A stretch of DNA of 64,000 nt, from positions 1 to 64,000 of the forward strand of contig JAFRTK010000003.1 in NCBI GenBank assembly GCA_017427165.1. The letters run 5' to 3'. Each line of letters starts with the position of its first letter. The stretch's first letter is position 1. Made by a program: the position numbers and the translations under genes. Positions 8,637 through 17,629 of this stretch are shown one piece after another. The stretch is from Clostridia bacterium (lineage in GTDB: Bacteria; Bacillota; Clostridia; Christensenellales; Aristaeellaceae). The notes below the pieces were generated by a model that saw only the letters and a list, made by a program, of their open reading frames with translations, ran no database searches and was not told the DNA's origin.

Positions 8637-10724
8637 TCACCTTACGCTGAACAGCAGTTCATCATATGTCGGGAAAGGCCAGTACGTTTTGTCCGTCATC
8701 TGTTCAAGAGCATCCGCATGAATCCGGACTTCCTTCATGGCCGGCAGCACGCGGTCATGCATATACCGTGCAAACACTGCCGGATCCTCCGTGCCGGGTT
8801 TTCCGTTCAGCGCATCGGCGAGGCACACCGCCGCATGATCCAGGCTGTCCGTTTCCCCGCACAGGGCAGAAAGCTGATCCACGCCGCTCTGAAGGGCACA
8901 CCCGGCAGCACCGATCTTCTGCACGGATCCCGCGACATCACCTGCAAAACGAATGACGGAAGGCAGGATCTGACGACGGACCATCATCAGCATCGTTTCC
9001 GCTTCAATATTGATGATCTTCGCATACGCATCCAGTCCGATATCCCGGCGGGAGCGCAGTTCAGCCTCTGACAGGACCTTATGAATTTCAAATACGGAGA
9101 TATTTTTTTCCGCCGTATAACAGGGCAGGGCATCCACCGTGGAATCCAGGAAGGTCAGCCCGCGCTTTTCAGCTTCCTTCCGCCATTCATCGGAATAGTT
9201 GTTTCCGTTGAAAATAATCCGCTTGTGCTCTTTGATATTCCTGACAATCAGATCATGAAGGGCATTACGGAAATCATCCGCCGCTTCCAGTTCGTCCGCA
9301 AACTGACGCAGGCTTTCCGCGACAATCGTATTCAGCACCACGTTCGCATCGGAAATGGAAGCTGAAGAGCCCAGCGAACGGAATTCGAACTTGTTTCCGG
9401 TAAAAGCGAATGGGGATGTGCGGTTCCGGTCCGTTGTATCCTTCGGGAATTTCGGCAGCATGTGCACGCCGATCGTCATTTCGGATTTTTCCCGGCCGCT
9501 GTAATCCGAACCAGCTTCCAGCGCCTCCAGAATCTCGGTAAGCTCATCGCCGAGGAATATGGAAATGACAGAAGGAGGTGCTTCAAAACCGCCCAGTCGT
9601 TCATCATTTCCGGCGGAAGCAACGGATGCTCTCAGCAGATCCTGATAATCATCCACCGCTTTGATGACCGATGTCAGGAACAGAAGGAACTGCGCACTTT
9701 CATGGGGACTGTCCCCGGGATTCAGCAGATTATAACCGGTATTGGTAAACATGGACCAGTTGTTGTGCTTTCCGCTTCCGTTCACGCCGGCAAACGGTTT
9801 CTCATCCAGCAGGCAGACCAGGTCATGGCGGCGGGCCACTTTCTTCATCATTTCCATGGTCAGCTGGTTATGATCACATGCAACATTCGCGATCGAATAG
9901 ATCGGAGCCATTTCATGCTGGGCCGGAGCAGTCTCATTGTGCTCCGTTTTGGCCAGTACGCCCAGTTTCCAAAGTTCTTCATTCAATTCCGCCATGAAGG
10001 CCTGAACACGCGTCTGAATCGTGCCGAAGAAATGATCCCCCAGTTCCTGCCCTTTGGGTGCTTTGGCACCGAACAGCGTACGGCCCGCGAAAATCAGGTC
10101 ACTCCGCTGATCAAACAGATTTTTGTCGACCAGAAAGTATTCCTGTTCCGGCCCGACGGTCGGGGTAACACGGGTTGCATCCATCCGGCCGAACAGATGC
10201 AGGATCCGCACTGCCTGGCGGTTGAGCGCCTCCATGGAACGCAGGAGCGGTGTCTTTTTGTCAAGCGCCTCCCCGCTGTAGGAGCAGTATGCAGTCGGAA
10301 TGCAGAGAACACGATCCTTGATGAACGCATAGGACGTGGGATCCCAGGTTGTATATCCGCGCGCCTCAAAAGTAGAGCGTAGTCCACCGCTGGGCAGGGA
10401 AGAAGCATCCGCTTCACCGCGAACCAGTTCCTTTCCGGAGAATTCCTGAACAACCTTTCCCCCGGAAACAGGTGAAATAAACGCATCATGTTTCTCAGCC
10501 GTGACGGAATTCAACGGCTGGAACCAATGCGTATAATGGGTGGCACCATGCTCCAGGGCCCAGTCCTTCATTGCGTTGGCAACCACACTGGCCACCTGCG
10601 GATCCAGCCGCCGCCCTTCATCGATGGTTTTATGCAGTGCCCGGTAAGTTTCCTGCGGCAGCCGCTGGCGCATGACAGAATCATTGAATACATTGATTCC
10701 AAACAGTTCATCCATCATAGCCAC
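8637..10724 (-). CDS. glnN: type III glutamine synthetase
   Basis: ATP-dependent glutamate-ammonia ligase of the large GSIII class (695 residues; GSIII enzymes are around 700 and form dodecamers). Visible are the N-terminal segment MDELFGINVFNDSVM, the catalytic-core motif GPEQEYFLVDK, NETAPAQHEMAP, the GVNGSGKHNNWS ammonium/glutamate region and the ATP-side NRTSPFAFTG. The start is taken as GTG at 10724 because an AGGGGGAA Shine-Dalgarno lies about eight bases upstream; the ATG two codons on would be too far from it. It is transcribed alone from its own promoter and is the main ammonia-assimilation enzyme in view. Confidence 0.94.
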   Translation of the reverse strand: MAMMDELFGINVFNDSVMRQRLPQETYRALHKTIDEGRRLDPQVASVVANAMKDWALEHGATHYTHWFQPLNSVTAEKHDAFISPVSGGKVVQEFSGKELVRGEADASSLPSGGLRSTFEARGYTTWDPTSYAFIKDRVLCIPTAYCSYSGEALDKKTPLLRSMEALNRQAVRILHLFGRMDATRVTPTVGPEQEYFLVDKNLFDQRSDLIFAGRTLFGAKAPKGQELGDHFFGTIQTRVQAFMAELNEELWKLGVLAKTEHNETAPAQHEMAPIYSIANVACDHNQLTMEMMKKVARRHDLVCLLDEKPFAGVNGSGKHNNWSMFTNTGYNLLNPGDSPHESAQFLLFLTSVIKAVDDYQDLLRASVASAGNDERLGGFEAPPSVISIFLGDELTEILEALEAGSDYSGREKSEMTIGVHMLPKFPKDTTDRNRTSPFAFTGNKFEFRSLGSSASISDANVVLNTIVAESLRQFADELEAADDFRNALHDLIVRNIKEHKRIIFNGNNYSDEWRKEAEKRGLTFLDSTVDALPCYTAEKNISVFEIHKVLSEAELRSRRDIGLDAYAKIINIEAETMLMMVRRQILPSVIRFAGDVAGSVQKIGAAGCALQSGVDQLSALCGETDSLDHAAVCLADALNGKPGTEDPAVFARYMHDRVLPAMKEVRIHADALEQMTDKTYWPFPTYDELLFSVR

Positions 10725-10757
10725 AGGTACATTCCCCCTTGCCGGTTAATGTATCCA

Positions 10758-10786
10758 ATATTAGAAGAAACCCATTTGATTGTCAA
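10758..10786 (-). promoter_or_regulatory. sigma-A type promoter for glnN
   Basis: Minus strand TTGACA, 17 bases, TAATAT, with a start point near 10751, about 25 bases before the glnN GTG. It is near consensus. The -35 box is only nine bases from the -35 of the divergent promoter. Confidence 0.8.
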
Positions 10787-10795
10787 GGATGATCA

Positions 10796-10824
10796 TTGTT
10801 TTGAGCAGAAAAATGTGGTAGAAT
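10796..10824 (+). promoter_or_regulatory. promoter for the yerC-pcrA-ligA gene run
   Basis: TTGTTT, 17 bases, TAGAAT, about 48 bases before the YerC-like start. No other comparable promoter was noticed downstream until about 32.9 kb. Confidence 0.6.
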
Positions 10825-10871
10825 ATTTTCGTTCGTTAAAGTGTGAAACAGACAGGATGTGACCGGATCAA

Positions 10872-11168
10872 ATGTTCGAACCGAAAGTAAAAAACAGGCA
10901 GACCGATATGCTGATGAACGCAGTTATCCAGCTTCATGATGTGGAAGACGCATACCGTTTTTTCGAGGATCTCTGCACAATTCCCGAAATCCGGAGCATC
11001 AGCCAGCGGCTGGAGGTGGCGGATCTGCTCCGCAAAAAGGAAACATACCAGCGGATTGCCGAGGAAACCGGGGCATCCAGCGCTACGATTTCCCGTGTCA
11101 ACCGGGCATTGAATTACGGGGCCGACGGATATAACCGTGTTCTCGACGAGATGGAGAAAAGCAAGTAA
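10872..11168 (+). CDS. YerC/YecD-family TrpR-like DNA-binding protein
   Basis: A 98-residue helical protein of the TrpR-related YerC/YecD family. The C-terminal half holds a helix-turn-helix (YQRIAEETGASSATISRVNR, about residues 58-77) preceded by the segment EIRSISQRLEVADLL typical of the TrpR fold. No tryptophan-binding role can be assumed. B. subtilis yerC also sits upstream of pcrA and ligA, matching this order. The ATG follows a weak AGGATGTG. The stop overlaps the pcrA start (TAATG). It may autoregulate this long operon; that is inference. Confidence 0.87.
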   Translation: MFEPKVKNRQTDMLMNAVIQLHDVEDAYRFFEDLCTIPEIRSISQRLEVADLLRKKETYQRIAEETGASSATISRVNRALNYGADGYNRVLDEMEKSK

Positions 11169-13504
11169 TGGATATCTCTGTACTGAACAGTGAACAACGG
11201 AAAGCCGCCGAAACGCTTGAAGGTCCGCTGCTGATCCTGGCCGGTGCCGGAAGCGGAAAGACCCGTGCGCTGACCTACCGCCTGGCCAACCTGATTGATC
11301 ACGGAATCCCCGCATGGTCCATTCTCGCACTGACATTCACCAACAAAGCCGCCCGGGAGATGAAAAACCGGGTTGAAGCGCTGATCGGAAGCCAGGGAGC
11401 AGATGAGGCATGGATCGGCACGTTTCATTCCATCTGCGCGCGTATTCTCCGGCGGGATATCGAAAAACTCGGATATTCCCGCTCTTTTGTGATCTACGAC
11501 GAAGATGACCAGCTTCGTGTGCTGAAAGAGATCTATAAACAGCTGAACGTGGATGACAGTTTCATCCCGCTGCGTGAGACCGCCTACAAAATCAGCGACG
11601 CAAAAAACCGGCTCCTGACTCCTGATGAGTGGTTTGCCCAGTCCGGCCGTGATTTCAGGAGCAACCGAATCCACGATATCATGATTACATATGAATCCAG
11701 GATGAAAGGCCTGAACGCGCTGGATTTTGACGATCTGCTGATGAAGACCCTGGAGCTTCTTGCCAGTCATCCGCCTGTTCTTGATACATACCGGAAAAGG
11801 TTCCGGTATGTCATGGTGGATGAATACCAGGACACCAACCACGTCCAGTACGAACTGGTCCGCATCCTGACAGCCGAAAGCCGGAACCTCTGTGTTGTCG
11901 GTGATGATGACCAGAGTATTTATGGATGGCGCGGCGCCGATATCCGGAATATCCTCGATTTTGAAAAGGATTATCCGGATGCAGTGATTATCAAGCTGGA
12001 ACAGAATTACCGGTCTACAGCCACCATTCTCGATGCCGCCAACCAGGTCATTGCCCACAACACAGACCGCAAGGACAAAAAACTCTGGACGGAGAAGGAC
12101 AGCGGAAACCGGATTACTGTTTACCGCGCTTCCGACGAGCATGATGAAGCCGCCTGGATTGCTGCCCGCATCCTTGAGCTGAAAAAGACCGGAATGGGGT
12201 ACGGCCATGACGCAGTCCTGTACCGCGCGAATTCCCAGAGCCGTGTTATTGAAGAGATGATGATCCGTTCCGGAATCCCTTATAAGGTCTTCGGCGGACA
12301 GAAGTTCTACGAGCGAAAGGAAATCCGCGATATCCTGGCATATCTTCGCGTCATTGTAAATCCTTCGGATGATATTTCCCTCGGGCGGATTATCAATGTT
12401 CCGAAACGTTCCATCGGGGATACCACCGTCCAGGCACTGACCGATTATGCCTCCGCCTCCGGGATTCCCCTGTTCAGCGCCCTGAACGACCTTCCGGATT
12501 CTCTGGGCTCCAGGGCACGGAATGCCGTGTCCGACTTTGCCACGCTGATGACTATGCTCTGCGCAATGAAGGACTCCATGCCGCTGGAGGAATTCGTGGA
12601 CTATGTAATCAGTCAGACCGGACTGGAAAAGCAATATATCAACGAAAACACTGAAGATGCCGTCGCACGGCTGGAAAATATCGGTGAATTCCGCGGCACA
12701 CTGCATGAATTTGCGGTTTCCGCAGAAAATGCAACCCTGGAGGCATACCTGGAAAATGTATCCCTTATGACGGACCTGGACCGGGAAACCGATCAGGAGG
12801 GGTTTGTCACCATGATGACCCTTCATTCAGCCAAGGGGCTTGAATTTGATCATGTTTTTATCCCCGGGATGGAGGAAAATGTTTTTCCCAGCTACCGGAG
12901 TGTCAATGTGGAGAACCGGCTGGAAGAAGAGCGCCGGCTCATGTACGTCGGTATTACCCGTGCCAGGAACCGCCTGTTCCTGTGCCACGCGGAATCCCGC
13001 ATGCTGTACAACCAGTTCAGCCACAATGCTCCAAGCCGGTTTCTGGATGAGATTCCGGAACGTCTTCTGAAACGGGAATCCTTTGACGGATTCAGCGGCG
13101 CAAGAGGTTTTATGAACTATTCCCGGCAGGATCCAGCCGTTTCCCGGAAGAAGCCGGAATTTTCCGGATGGAGCCGTCCAACGGAAACCCGGCATGAGCA
13201 TCCTTCCGCCCCGGCCGGCATCGGCAGCAAACCCCGTCTGACACTGAAAGGCGTCTCCCTGGACAGCATTCCGGGCGTCAGCCGCGGATTTATGCCGAGT
13301 CCTGCCAGGGAATTTGATTCCTCCCTCCGGAAGCTGTTCCGGGAAGGGGATTCTGTCATGCATCCCAAATTCGGAAGCGGAAAGGTCATCCGGATCAGCG
13401 GAAGCGGTTCGGATGCACGGATTCTGATTGATTTCGGCAATAACGGCACCCGGGAGCTTTCCCTGGCCGTCGCCCCGATTGTCAAAGTGGAGGAAGAGTC
13501 ATGA
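11168..13504 (+). CDS. pcrA: ATP-dependent DNA helicase PcrA (UvrD/Rep family)
   Basis: Superfamily 1A 3'-5' DNA helicase for repair and replication restart. The 778 residues show motif I AGAGSGKT (25-32, K31), motif Ia TFTNKAAREMK, motif II DEYQDTN, motif III GDDDQSIYGWRGAD, motif IV LEQNYRS, and motifs V/VI TLHSAKGLEFDHVF and YVGITRAR. The C-terminal end has the Tudor-like RNA-polymerase-interacting domain seen in PcrA (GDSVMHPKFGSGKV). It overlaps ligA by four bases (ATGA), the usual pcrA-ligA arrangement of Bacillota. Confidence 0.96.
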   Translation: MDISVLNSEQRKAAETLEGPLLILAGAGSGKTRALTYRLANLIDHGIPAWSILALTFTNKAAREMKNRVEALIGSQGADEAWIGTFHSICARILRRDIEKLGYSRSFVIYDEDDQLRVLKEIYKQLNVDDSFIPLRETAYKISDAKNRLLTPDEWFAQSGRDFRSNRIHDIMITYESRMKGLNALDFDDLLMKTLELLASHPPVLDTYRKRFRYVMVDEYQDTNHVQYELVRILTAESRNLCVVGDDDQSIYGWRGADIRNILDFEKDYPDAVIIKLEQNYRSTATILDAANQVIAHNTDRKDKKLWTEKDSGNRITVYRASDEHDEAAWIAARILELKKTGMGYGHDAVLYRANSQSRVIEEMMIRSGIPYKVFGGQKFYERKEIRDILAYLRVIVNPSDDISLGRIINVPKRSIGDTTVQALTDYASASGIPLFSALNDLPDSLGSRARNAVSDFATLMTMLCAMKDSMPLEEFVDYVISQTGLEKQYINENTEDAVARLENIGEFRGTLHEFAVSAENATLEAYLENVSLMTDLDRETDQEGFVTMMTLHSAKGLEFDHVFIPGMEENVFPSYRSVNVENRLEEERRLMYVGITRARNRLFLCHAESRMLYNQFSHNAPSRFLDEIPERLLKRESFDGFSGARGFMNYSRQDPAVSRKKPEFSGWSRPTETRHEHPSAPAGIGSKPRLTLKGVSLDSIPGVSRGFMPSPAREFDSSLRKLFREGDSVMHPKFGSGKVIRISGSGSDARILIDFGNNGTRELSLAVAPIVKVEEES

Positions 13505-15474
13505 ATGAACAGAAATCAGCCCGGATGCTTGAGCTGATCCGACAGCTGAATGACGCTTCACATGCTTACTATGTGCTGGATAATCCCTATATATCTGACA
13601 TGCAGTGGGATCAGATGTATGATGAGCTTCGCGCGCTGGAGAACGAAACCGGTATTGTACTGGAGGATTCACCCAGCCGTCATGTGGGCGGCGGAGAAAC
13701 GCTCCGAGGTTTTGAAGAGCACCGTCATATTACCCGTCTGTGGTCCCTGGATAAGGTCCAGAGTCTCGAAGCCCTCGACGCATGGATCCTCCGCACGGAA
13801 AAACTGGCCGGAAAAACCAATCTCCAGTACTACGTGGAATACAAATTCGACGGTCTGACCATCAATCTGACCTACGAAGGCGGAAAACTGGTTCAGGCCG
13901 CAACACGCGGGAACGGAATCATCGGGGAAGCAATCCTTCCGCAGGCCAGGACAATTCACAGCCTGCCGAAAACCATTCCGTATACCGGAAGGATTGAAGT
14001 GCAGGGTGAGTGCATCATGCGGCTGAGCACCCTGGAAAAGTATAACGCAGCTCATCCCGATGACCGCCTGAAAAACGCGCGTAATGCTGCTGCCGGTGCG
14101 CTCCGTAATCTGGATCCCGCCGTTACGGCGGAGAGGCACCTGGATGCGTTTTTCTACCAGATCGGGACAATCGACAATCCGCCATACGATTCCCAGCCCG
14201 GAATGCTCCGGTTCCTGCGGGAAAACGGATTCCAGGTCAGCCCTTTCCTCGGAAAGGGAACCGGGCGGGAAGAGCTTGAAAAGTGCATCCGGGAAATTGA
14301 ATCACAGCGAAAGAGCCTGGACTGGCTGATCGACGGCGTTGTGATCAAGGTCGGGGACAGCCAGCTCCGCGAGCAGATGGGCTATACTGAAAAATTCCCC
14401 CGCTGGGCTGTCGCATACAAGTTTGAAGCCGAGGAATGTGTTACTACCCTGGAAAATGTTACATGGGAGCTTGGGCGGACCGGAAAGCTGACGCCGCTTG
14501 CACATGTAAAGCCGGTGGATTTTTACGGCGTCACCGTCCAGAAAGCCACGCTGAACAATATGGGAGATATCCTGCGCAAGGATATCGCTATCGGATGTAA
14601 TGTCTGGATCCGGCGCAGCAACGATGTAATCCCTGAAATCATGGGCCGGGCCGGAGAAGCCGTGCCAGGGGAAACCCCCATTGAAAAGCCCTCCGCCTGT
14701 CCGGCCTGCGGCGGTCCCCTGACGGAAAGAGGCGCCCATATTTTCTGTATGAACCGAACCAGCTGCAAGCCACAGGCCGTTGCCCGCATCAGTCACTTTG
14801 CCAGCCGGGAAGCCATGGACATTGATGGGCTGAGTGAAAAAACCGCAGCCCAGCTGTATGACCAGGCCGGCATCCGGGAGCCGGCCGACCTCTACAGCCT
14901 GACCCCCATGGACTTCCTGATGCTTGACGGTTTCAAGGAAAAGAAAGCCTCCAAGCTGTCCGAAGCCCTGGAAAAAAGCAAGCACTGTGAACTGGACGCC
15001 TTCCTGTTTGCCCTTGGCATTCCCAATGTCGGGCGGAAGACAGCCCGCGATCTGGCCGATGCTTTCGGCAGCCTGGACAGCCTGGCCGCCGCTGATGCCG
15101 AAGCTTTGACCTCCATCCCGGATATCGGAGAGGTTGTTGCCGGGAGCATCGTTGAATACTTCACTTTCCCCGAAAACCGGCGGACTATCGAAAAACTGAT
15201 CAATGCCGGCGTCCATCCCAAGGAAGCTGCCGGCAAGGCGGAAGGACCTTTCAGCGGAATGTCGGTTGTCGTTACCGGAACACTGCCCACGCTGAGCCGG
15301 AAGGAAGCCGAAGACCTGATCCGCGCATGCGGCGGAAACGCCTCCGGATCCGTCAGCAAAAAAACGGCATTCGTTGTTGCCGGAGAAGCCGCAGGAAGCA
15401 AGCTGTCCAAGGCACAAAGCCTCGGAATCGAAGTGATCGATGAGCTGGAGTTCCTCCGGCGCGCCGGAAAATAA
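13501..15474 (+). CDS. ligA: NAD+-dependent DNA ligase LigA
   Basis: Seals nicks using NAD+. The 657-residue protein has the Ia domain with YYVLDNPYISDMQWD, the adenylation lysine K115 in KFDG, the OB fold, a four-cysteine zinc finger (CPAC ... CMNRTSC), helix-hairpin-helix repeats (ALGIPNVGRKTA, SIPDIGEVVA) and a C-terminal BRCT domain starting at GPFSGMSVVVTGTL. The usual length is about 670, so it is complete. The start codon overlaps the pcrA stop. Confidence 0.96.
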   Translation: MNEQKSARMLELIRQLNDASHAYYVLDNPYISDMQWDQMYDELRALENETGIVLEDSPSRHVGGGETLRGFEEHRHITRLWSLDKVQSLEALDAWILRTEKLAGKTNLQYYVEYKFDGLTINLTYEGGKLVQAATRGNGIIGEAILPQARTIHSLPKTIPYTGRIEVQGECIMRLSTLEKYNAAHPDDRLKNARNAAAGALRNLDPAVTAERHLDAFFYQIGTIDNPPYDSQPGMLRFLRENGFQVSPFLGKGTGREELEKCIREIESQRKSLDWLIDGVVIKVGDSQLREQMGYTEKFPRWAVAYKFEAEECVTTLENVTWELGRTGKLTPLAHVKPVDFYGVTVQKATLNNMGDILRKDIAIGCNVWIRRSNDVIPEIMGRAGEAVPGETPIEKPSACPACGGPLTERGAHIFCMNRTSCKPQAVARISHFASREAMDIDGLSEKTAAQLYDQAGIREPADLYSLTPMDFLMLDGFKEKKASKLSEALEKSKHCELDAFLFALGIPNVGRKTARDLADAFGSLDSLAAADAEALTSIPDIGEVVAGSIVEYFTFPENRRTIEKLINAGVHPKEAAGKAEGPFSGMSVVVTGTLPTLSRKEAEDLIRACGGNASGSVSKKTAFVVAGEAAGSKLSKAQSLGIEVIDELEFLRRAGK

Positions 15475-15507
15475 ACCCATTTGTGATACAGGAGGTTAAA
15501 AACACTC

Positions 15508-16191
15508 ATGCTGTTCAGCGGAATCAATTCCTTTATATCCAGCCTGCAGGCCGATCCCCTGGGAACGATCCTGGAGTATGTGTTTTTAGGCGTCTGTATC
15601 CTGCTCAGCCTGATCCTGCATGAATGCGCACATGGTTATGTCGCCCTGAAGTGCGGCGATCCGACTGCCTGGATGCTGGGAAGGCTTTCCCTCAATCCCG
15701 CCAAACACCTGGATCCTATCGGTACCCTGTGCATGGTTTTTCTCCGTGTCGGCTGGGCCAAGCCGGTTCCGGTCAATCCACGGAATTTCCGCCATTACAG
15801 ACGGGATTACATCCTGGTGTCCATTGCCGGAATTACAGTCAATTTTATCCTGTTCCTGATCGGTCTGGCCGCATATATCCTGATTCGCAAGCATACCACC
15901 TATACTGTTGTCTGGTATTACCTGCTTCAGTTTTTCTCAATGCTTGCCCAGATCAATATCGGCCTGGCGATCTTTAACCTGATCCCGGTACCTCCGCTCG
16001 ACGGATACCGCATCCTGAATCAGTTTGCGTTCGGCGGAAAGCTTGACCAGAGCCTGACCCCGCAGACCATGATGATTATCCGTTACGCATTCCTGGCTCT
16101 TTGTATCACCGGCGTGCTCAGTCCGGCACTCGGCAAGGTTATCGGAAGCGTGTTTAATTTCTTCCTGAATCTGTTCTGGAAAATTCTGTAA
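15508..16191 (+). CDS. site-2 protease family (M50) membrane metalloprotease
   Basis: A 227-residue intramembrane zinc metalloprotease. The zinc motif HECAH (H38, E39, H42) lies in the first helices, and the third ligand is D165 in VPPLDGYRI, the NPDG-like motif of the M50 family. About five hydrophobic segments are visible and there is no PDZ or CBS domain, which places it with the small clostridial M50 proteins rather than RseP or SpoIVFB proper. It lies directly before scpA, a common clostridial arrangement. Its substrate is unknown. The Shine-Dalgarno is GGAGG. Confidence 0.88.
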   Translation: MLFSGINSFISSLQADPLGTILEYVFLGVCILLSLILHECAHGYVALKCGDPTAWMLGRLSLNPAKHLDPIGTLCMVFLRVGWAKPVPVNPRNFRHYRRDYILVSIAGITVNFILFLIGLAAYILIRKHTTYTVVWYYLLQFFSMLAQINIGLAIFNLIPVPPLDGYRILNQFAFGGKLDQSLTPQTMMIIRYAFLALCITGVLSPALGKVIGSVFNFFLNLFWKIL

Positions 16192-16210
16192 GGCTGGAGT
16201 TTGAAACCAA

Positions 16211-17014
16211 ATGATTGCACGGGAATTCAGGCTGAAGGATTTCGACGGTCCGCTGGACCTGCTCCTGACGCTGGTCGGAAAGGCGCAGATTGATATCCGG
16301 GATATCTTTATCAGCGAAATCACCGATCAGTATCTGGAAATCATCCGGAACGCCCCCGACCTGAACATGGATGAAGCCAGTGATTTCCTGGTGATTGCCG
16401 CCACGCTGCTTGAAATCAAAAGCAGGTCCATGCTGCCCCGGCCCATTGTCCATGAGGAAGAAGAGGATCCGGAAGAGGAGCTGATCCGCAGGCTGGAAGA
16501 ATACCGCCGTTTCCGCGAGACCGCTGACCGCATGAAGTATTTTGAAGAAGCTGCCCGGCAGGTATTCACCAAGCTTCCGGAAGAATACCCGCTTCCTCCC
16601 CAGGAATTTGAGCTGACCGGATTATCCCTGGACGGCCTGGTTCAGGCTTTCCAGCGGATCTGGGAAAGAAAGCCGGTTCTGGACACCAATCCCGAGAGCA
16701 ATCATTACGCTCCCCGGAATATCCGCCGGGATGTTCACACCGTCCGTGAATGTATGCTGGATCTGATGCATACAATCAAAAAGAAAAGGAAGATCCGTTT
16801 TGAGGATATCTTCTCAGAATCCCCCACGCGGGAAGAAGTCGTCACCATGTTCCTGGCCGTGCTGGAACTGCTCAAGCTCGGCCAGATGCACGTAAAGCAG
16901 GACAGCGTATATGAGCCGATTGTCCTGTATTCAGGAAAAGGAAAGCCTGTAAAGGATATCCAAACAGAAATGGATACCGAAACCATCAATACCGCAGGAG
17001 GTGATGTCCTTTGA
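16211..17014 (+). CDS. scpA: segregation and condensation protein A (kleisin)
   Basis: Kleisin subunit of the SMC-ScpAB chromosome condensation complex. The 267-residue protein has the N-terminal FDGPLDLLLTLV motif that binds the SMC neck, IDIRDIFISEITDQYL, a charged middle region and a C-terminal winged-helix part (EEVVTMFLAVLELLKLGQ) that binds the SMC head. Overlaps scpB by four bases. SMC itself is not in this window. Confidence 0.95.
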   Translation: MIAREFRLKDFDGPLDLLLTLVGKAQIDIRDIFISEITDQYLEIIRNAPDLNMDEASDFLVIAATLLEIKSRSMLPRPIVHEEEEDPEEELIRRLEEYRRFRETADRMKYFEEAARQVFTKLPEEYPLPPQEFELTGLSLDGLVQAFQRIWERKPVLDTNPESNHYAPRNIRRDVHTVRECMLDLMHTIKKKRKIRFEDIFSESPTREEVVTMFLAVLELLKLGQMHVKQDSVYEPIVLYSGKGKPVKDIQTEMDTETINTAGGDVL

Positions 17015-17583
17015 CGGAAGGAGAGGGAAACCTTTTCGGGATGATTGAATCCATCCTGTTTGTTGCCGGTGAGGCCGTGGAATTCCGGGACCTTTCCAAA
17101 GCCCTCCGGATCGGTGATGATGAGCTGGAAAAAGCTCTGGAAAAGCTCTCCGATGAATACGACTTCAACCAGCGCGGATTTATGCTGAAGCGTTTCGGCA
17201 CCAAAGTCCAGCTCGCGACCCGTCCCCTGTATGCGGACGCGGTTGTCCGCCTGCTGCAGCCTGTACAGATGCAGAGCCTCGGCCAGGCGGCCATGGAAAC
17301 CCTGGCCGTGGTCGCTTACCGCCAGCCGGTCACGCGGGCGGAAGTGGAACAGATCCGGGGTGTGAAATGTGATTACAGCCTGCAGAGCCTGATGATCAAG
17401 GGGCTGATCCGGGAAACCGGCAGGAAGGATACCATCGGCCGTCCGATCCTGTACGGTACGACCGATGAGTTCCTCAGCCATTTCGGCATCCGCAGTCTGG
17501 ATGATCTTCCGCCTCTTCCGGATGATACACGGACTGCAGATATCCCCGATGTTCCGGAAGATTCCGGAGACCTGATTTCATAA
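17011..17583 (+). CDS. scpB: segregation and condensation protein B
   Basis: Partner of ScpA in the SMC complex. The 190 residues hold two winged-helix domains, including the family signature ETLAVVAYRQPVTRAEVEQIRG. The start is TTG at 17011: an AGGAGGTG lies seven bases upstream and the TTG shares bases with the scpA stop (TTGA), so translation is coupled. The protein begins MTEGEGNLFGMIESILFVAGE. The acidic C-terminal tail is ordinary for the family. Confidence 0.94.
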   Translation: MTEGEGNLFGMIESILFVAGEAVEFRDLSKALRIGDDELEKALEKLSDEYDFNQRGFMLKRFGTKVQLATRPLYADAVVRLLQPVQMQSLGQAAMETLAVVAYRQPVTRAEVEQIRGVKCDYSLQSLMIKGLIRETGRKDTIGRPILYGTTDEFLSHFGIRSLDDLPPLPDDTRTADIPDVPEDSGDLIS

Positions 17584-17629
17584 ATGAAACCTTTCTTCAG
17601 TTGGTAAGTGAGACAGGAGGTTGAAAAAG

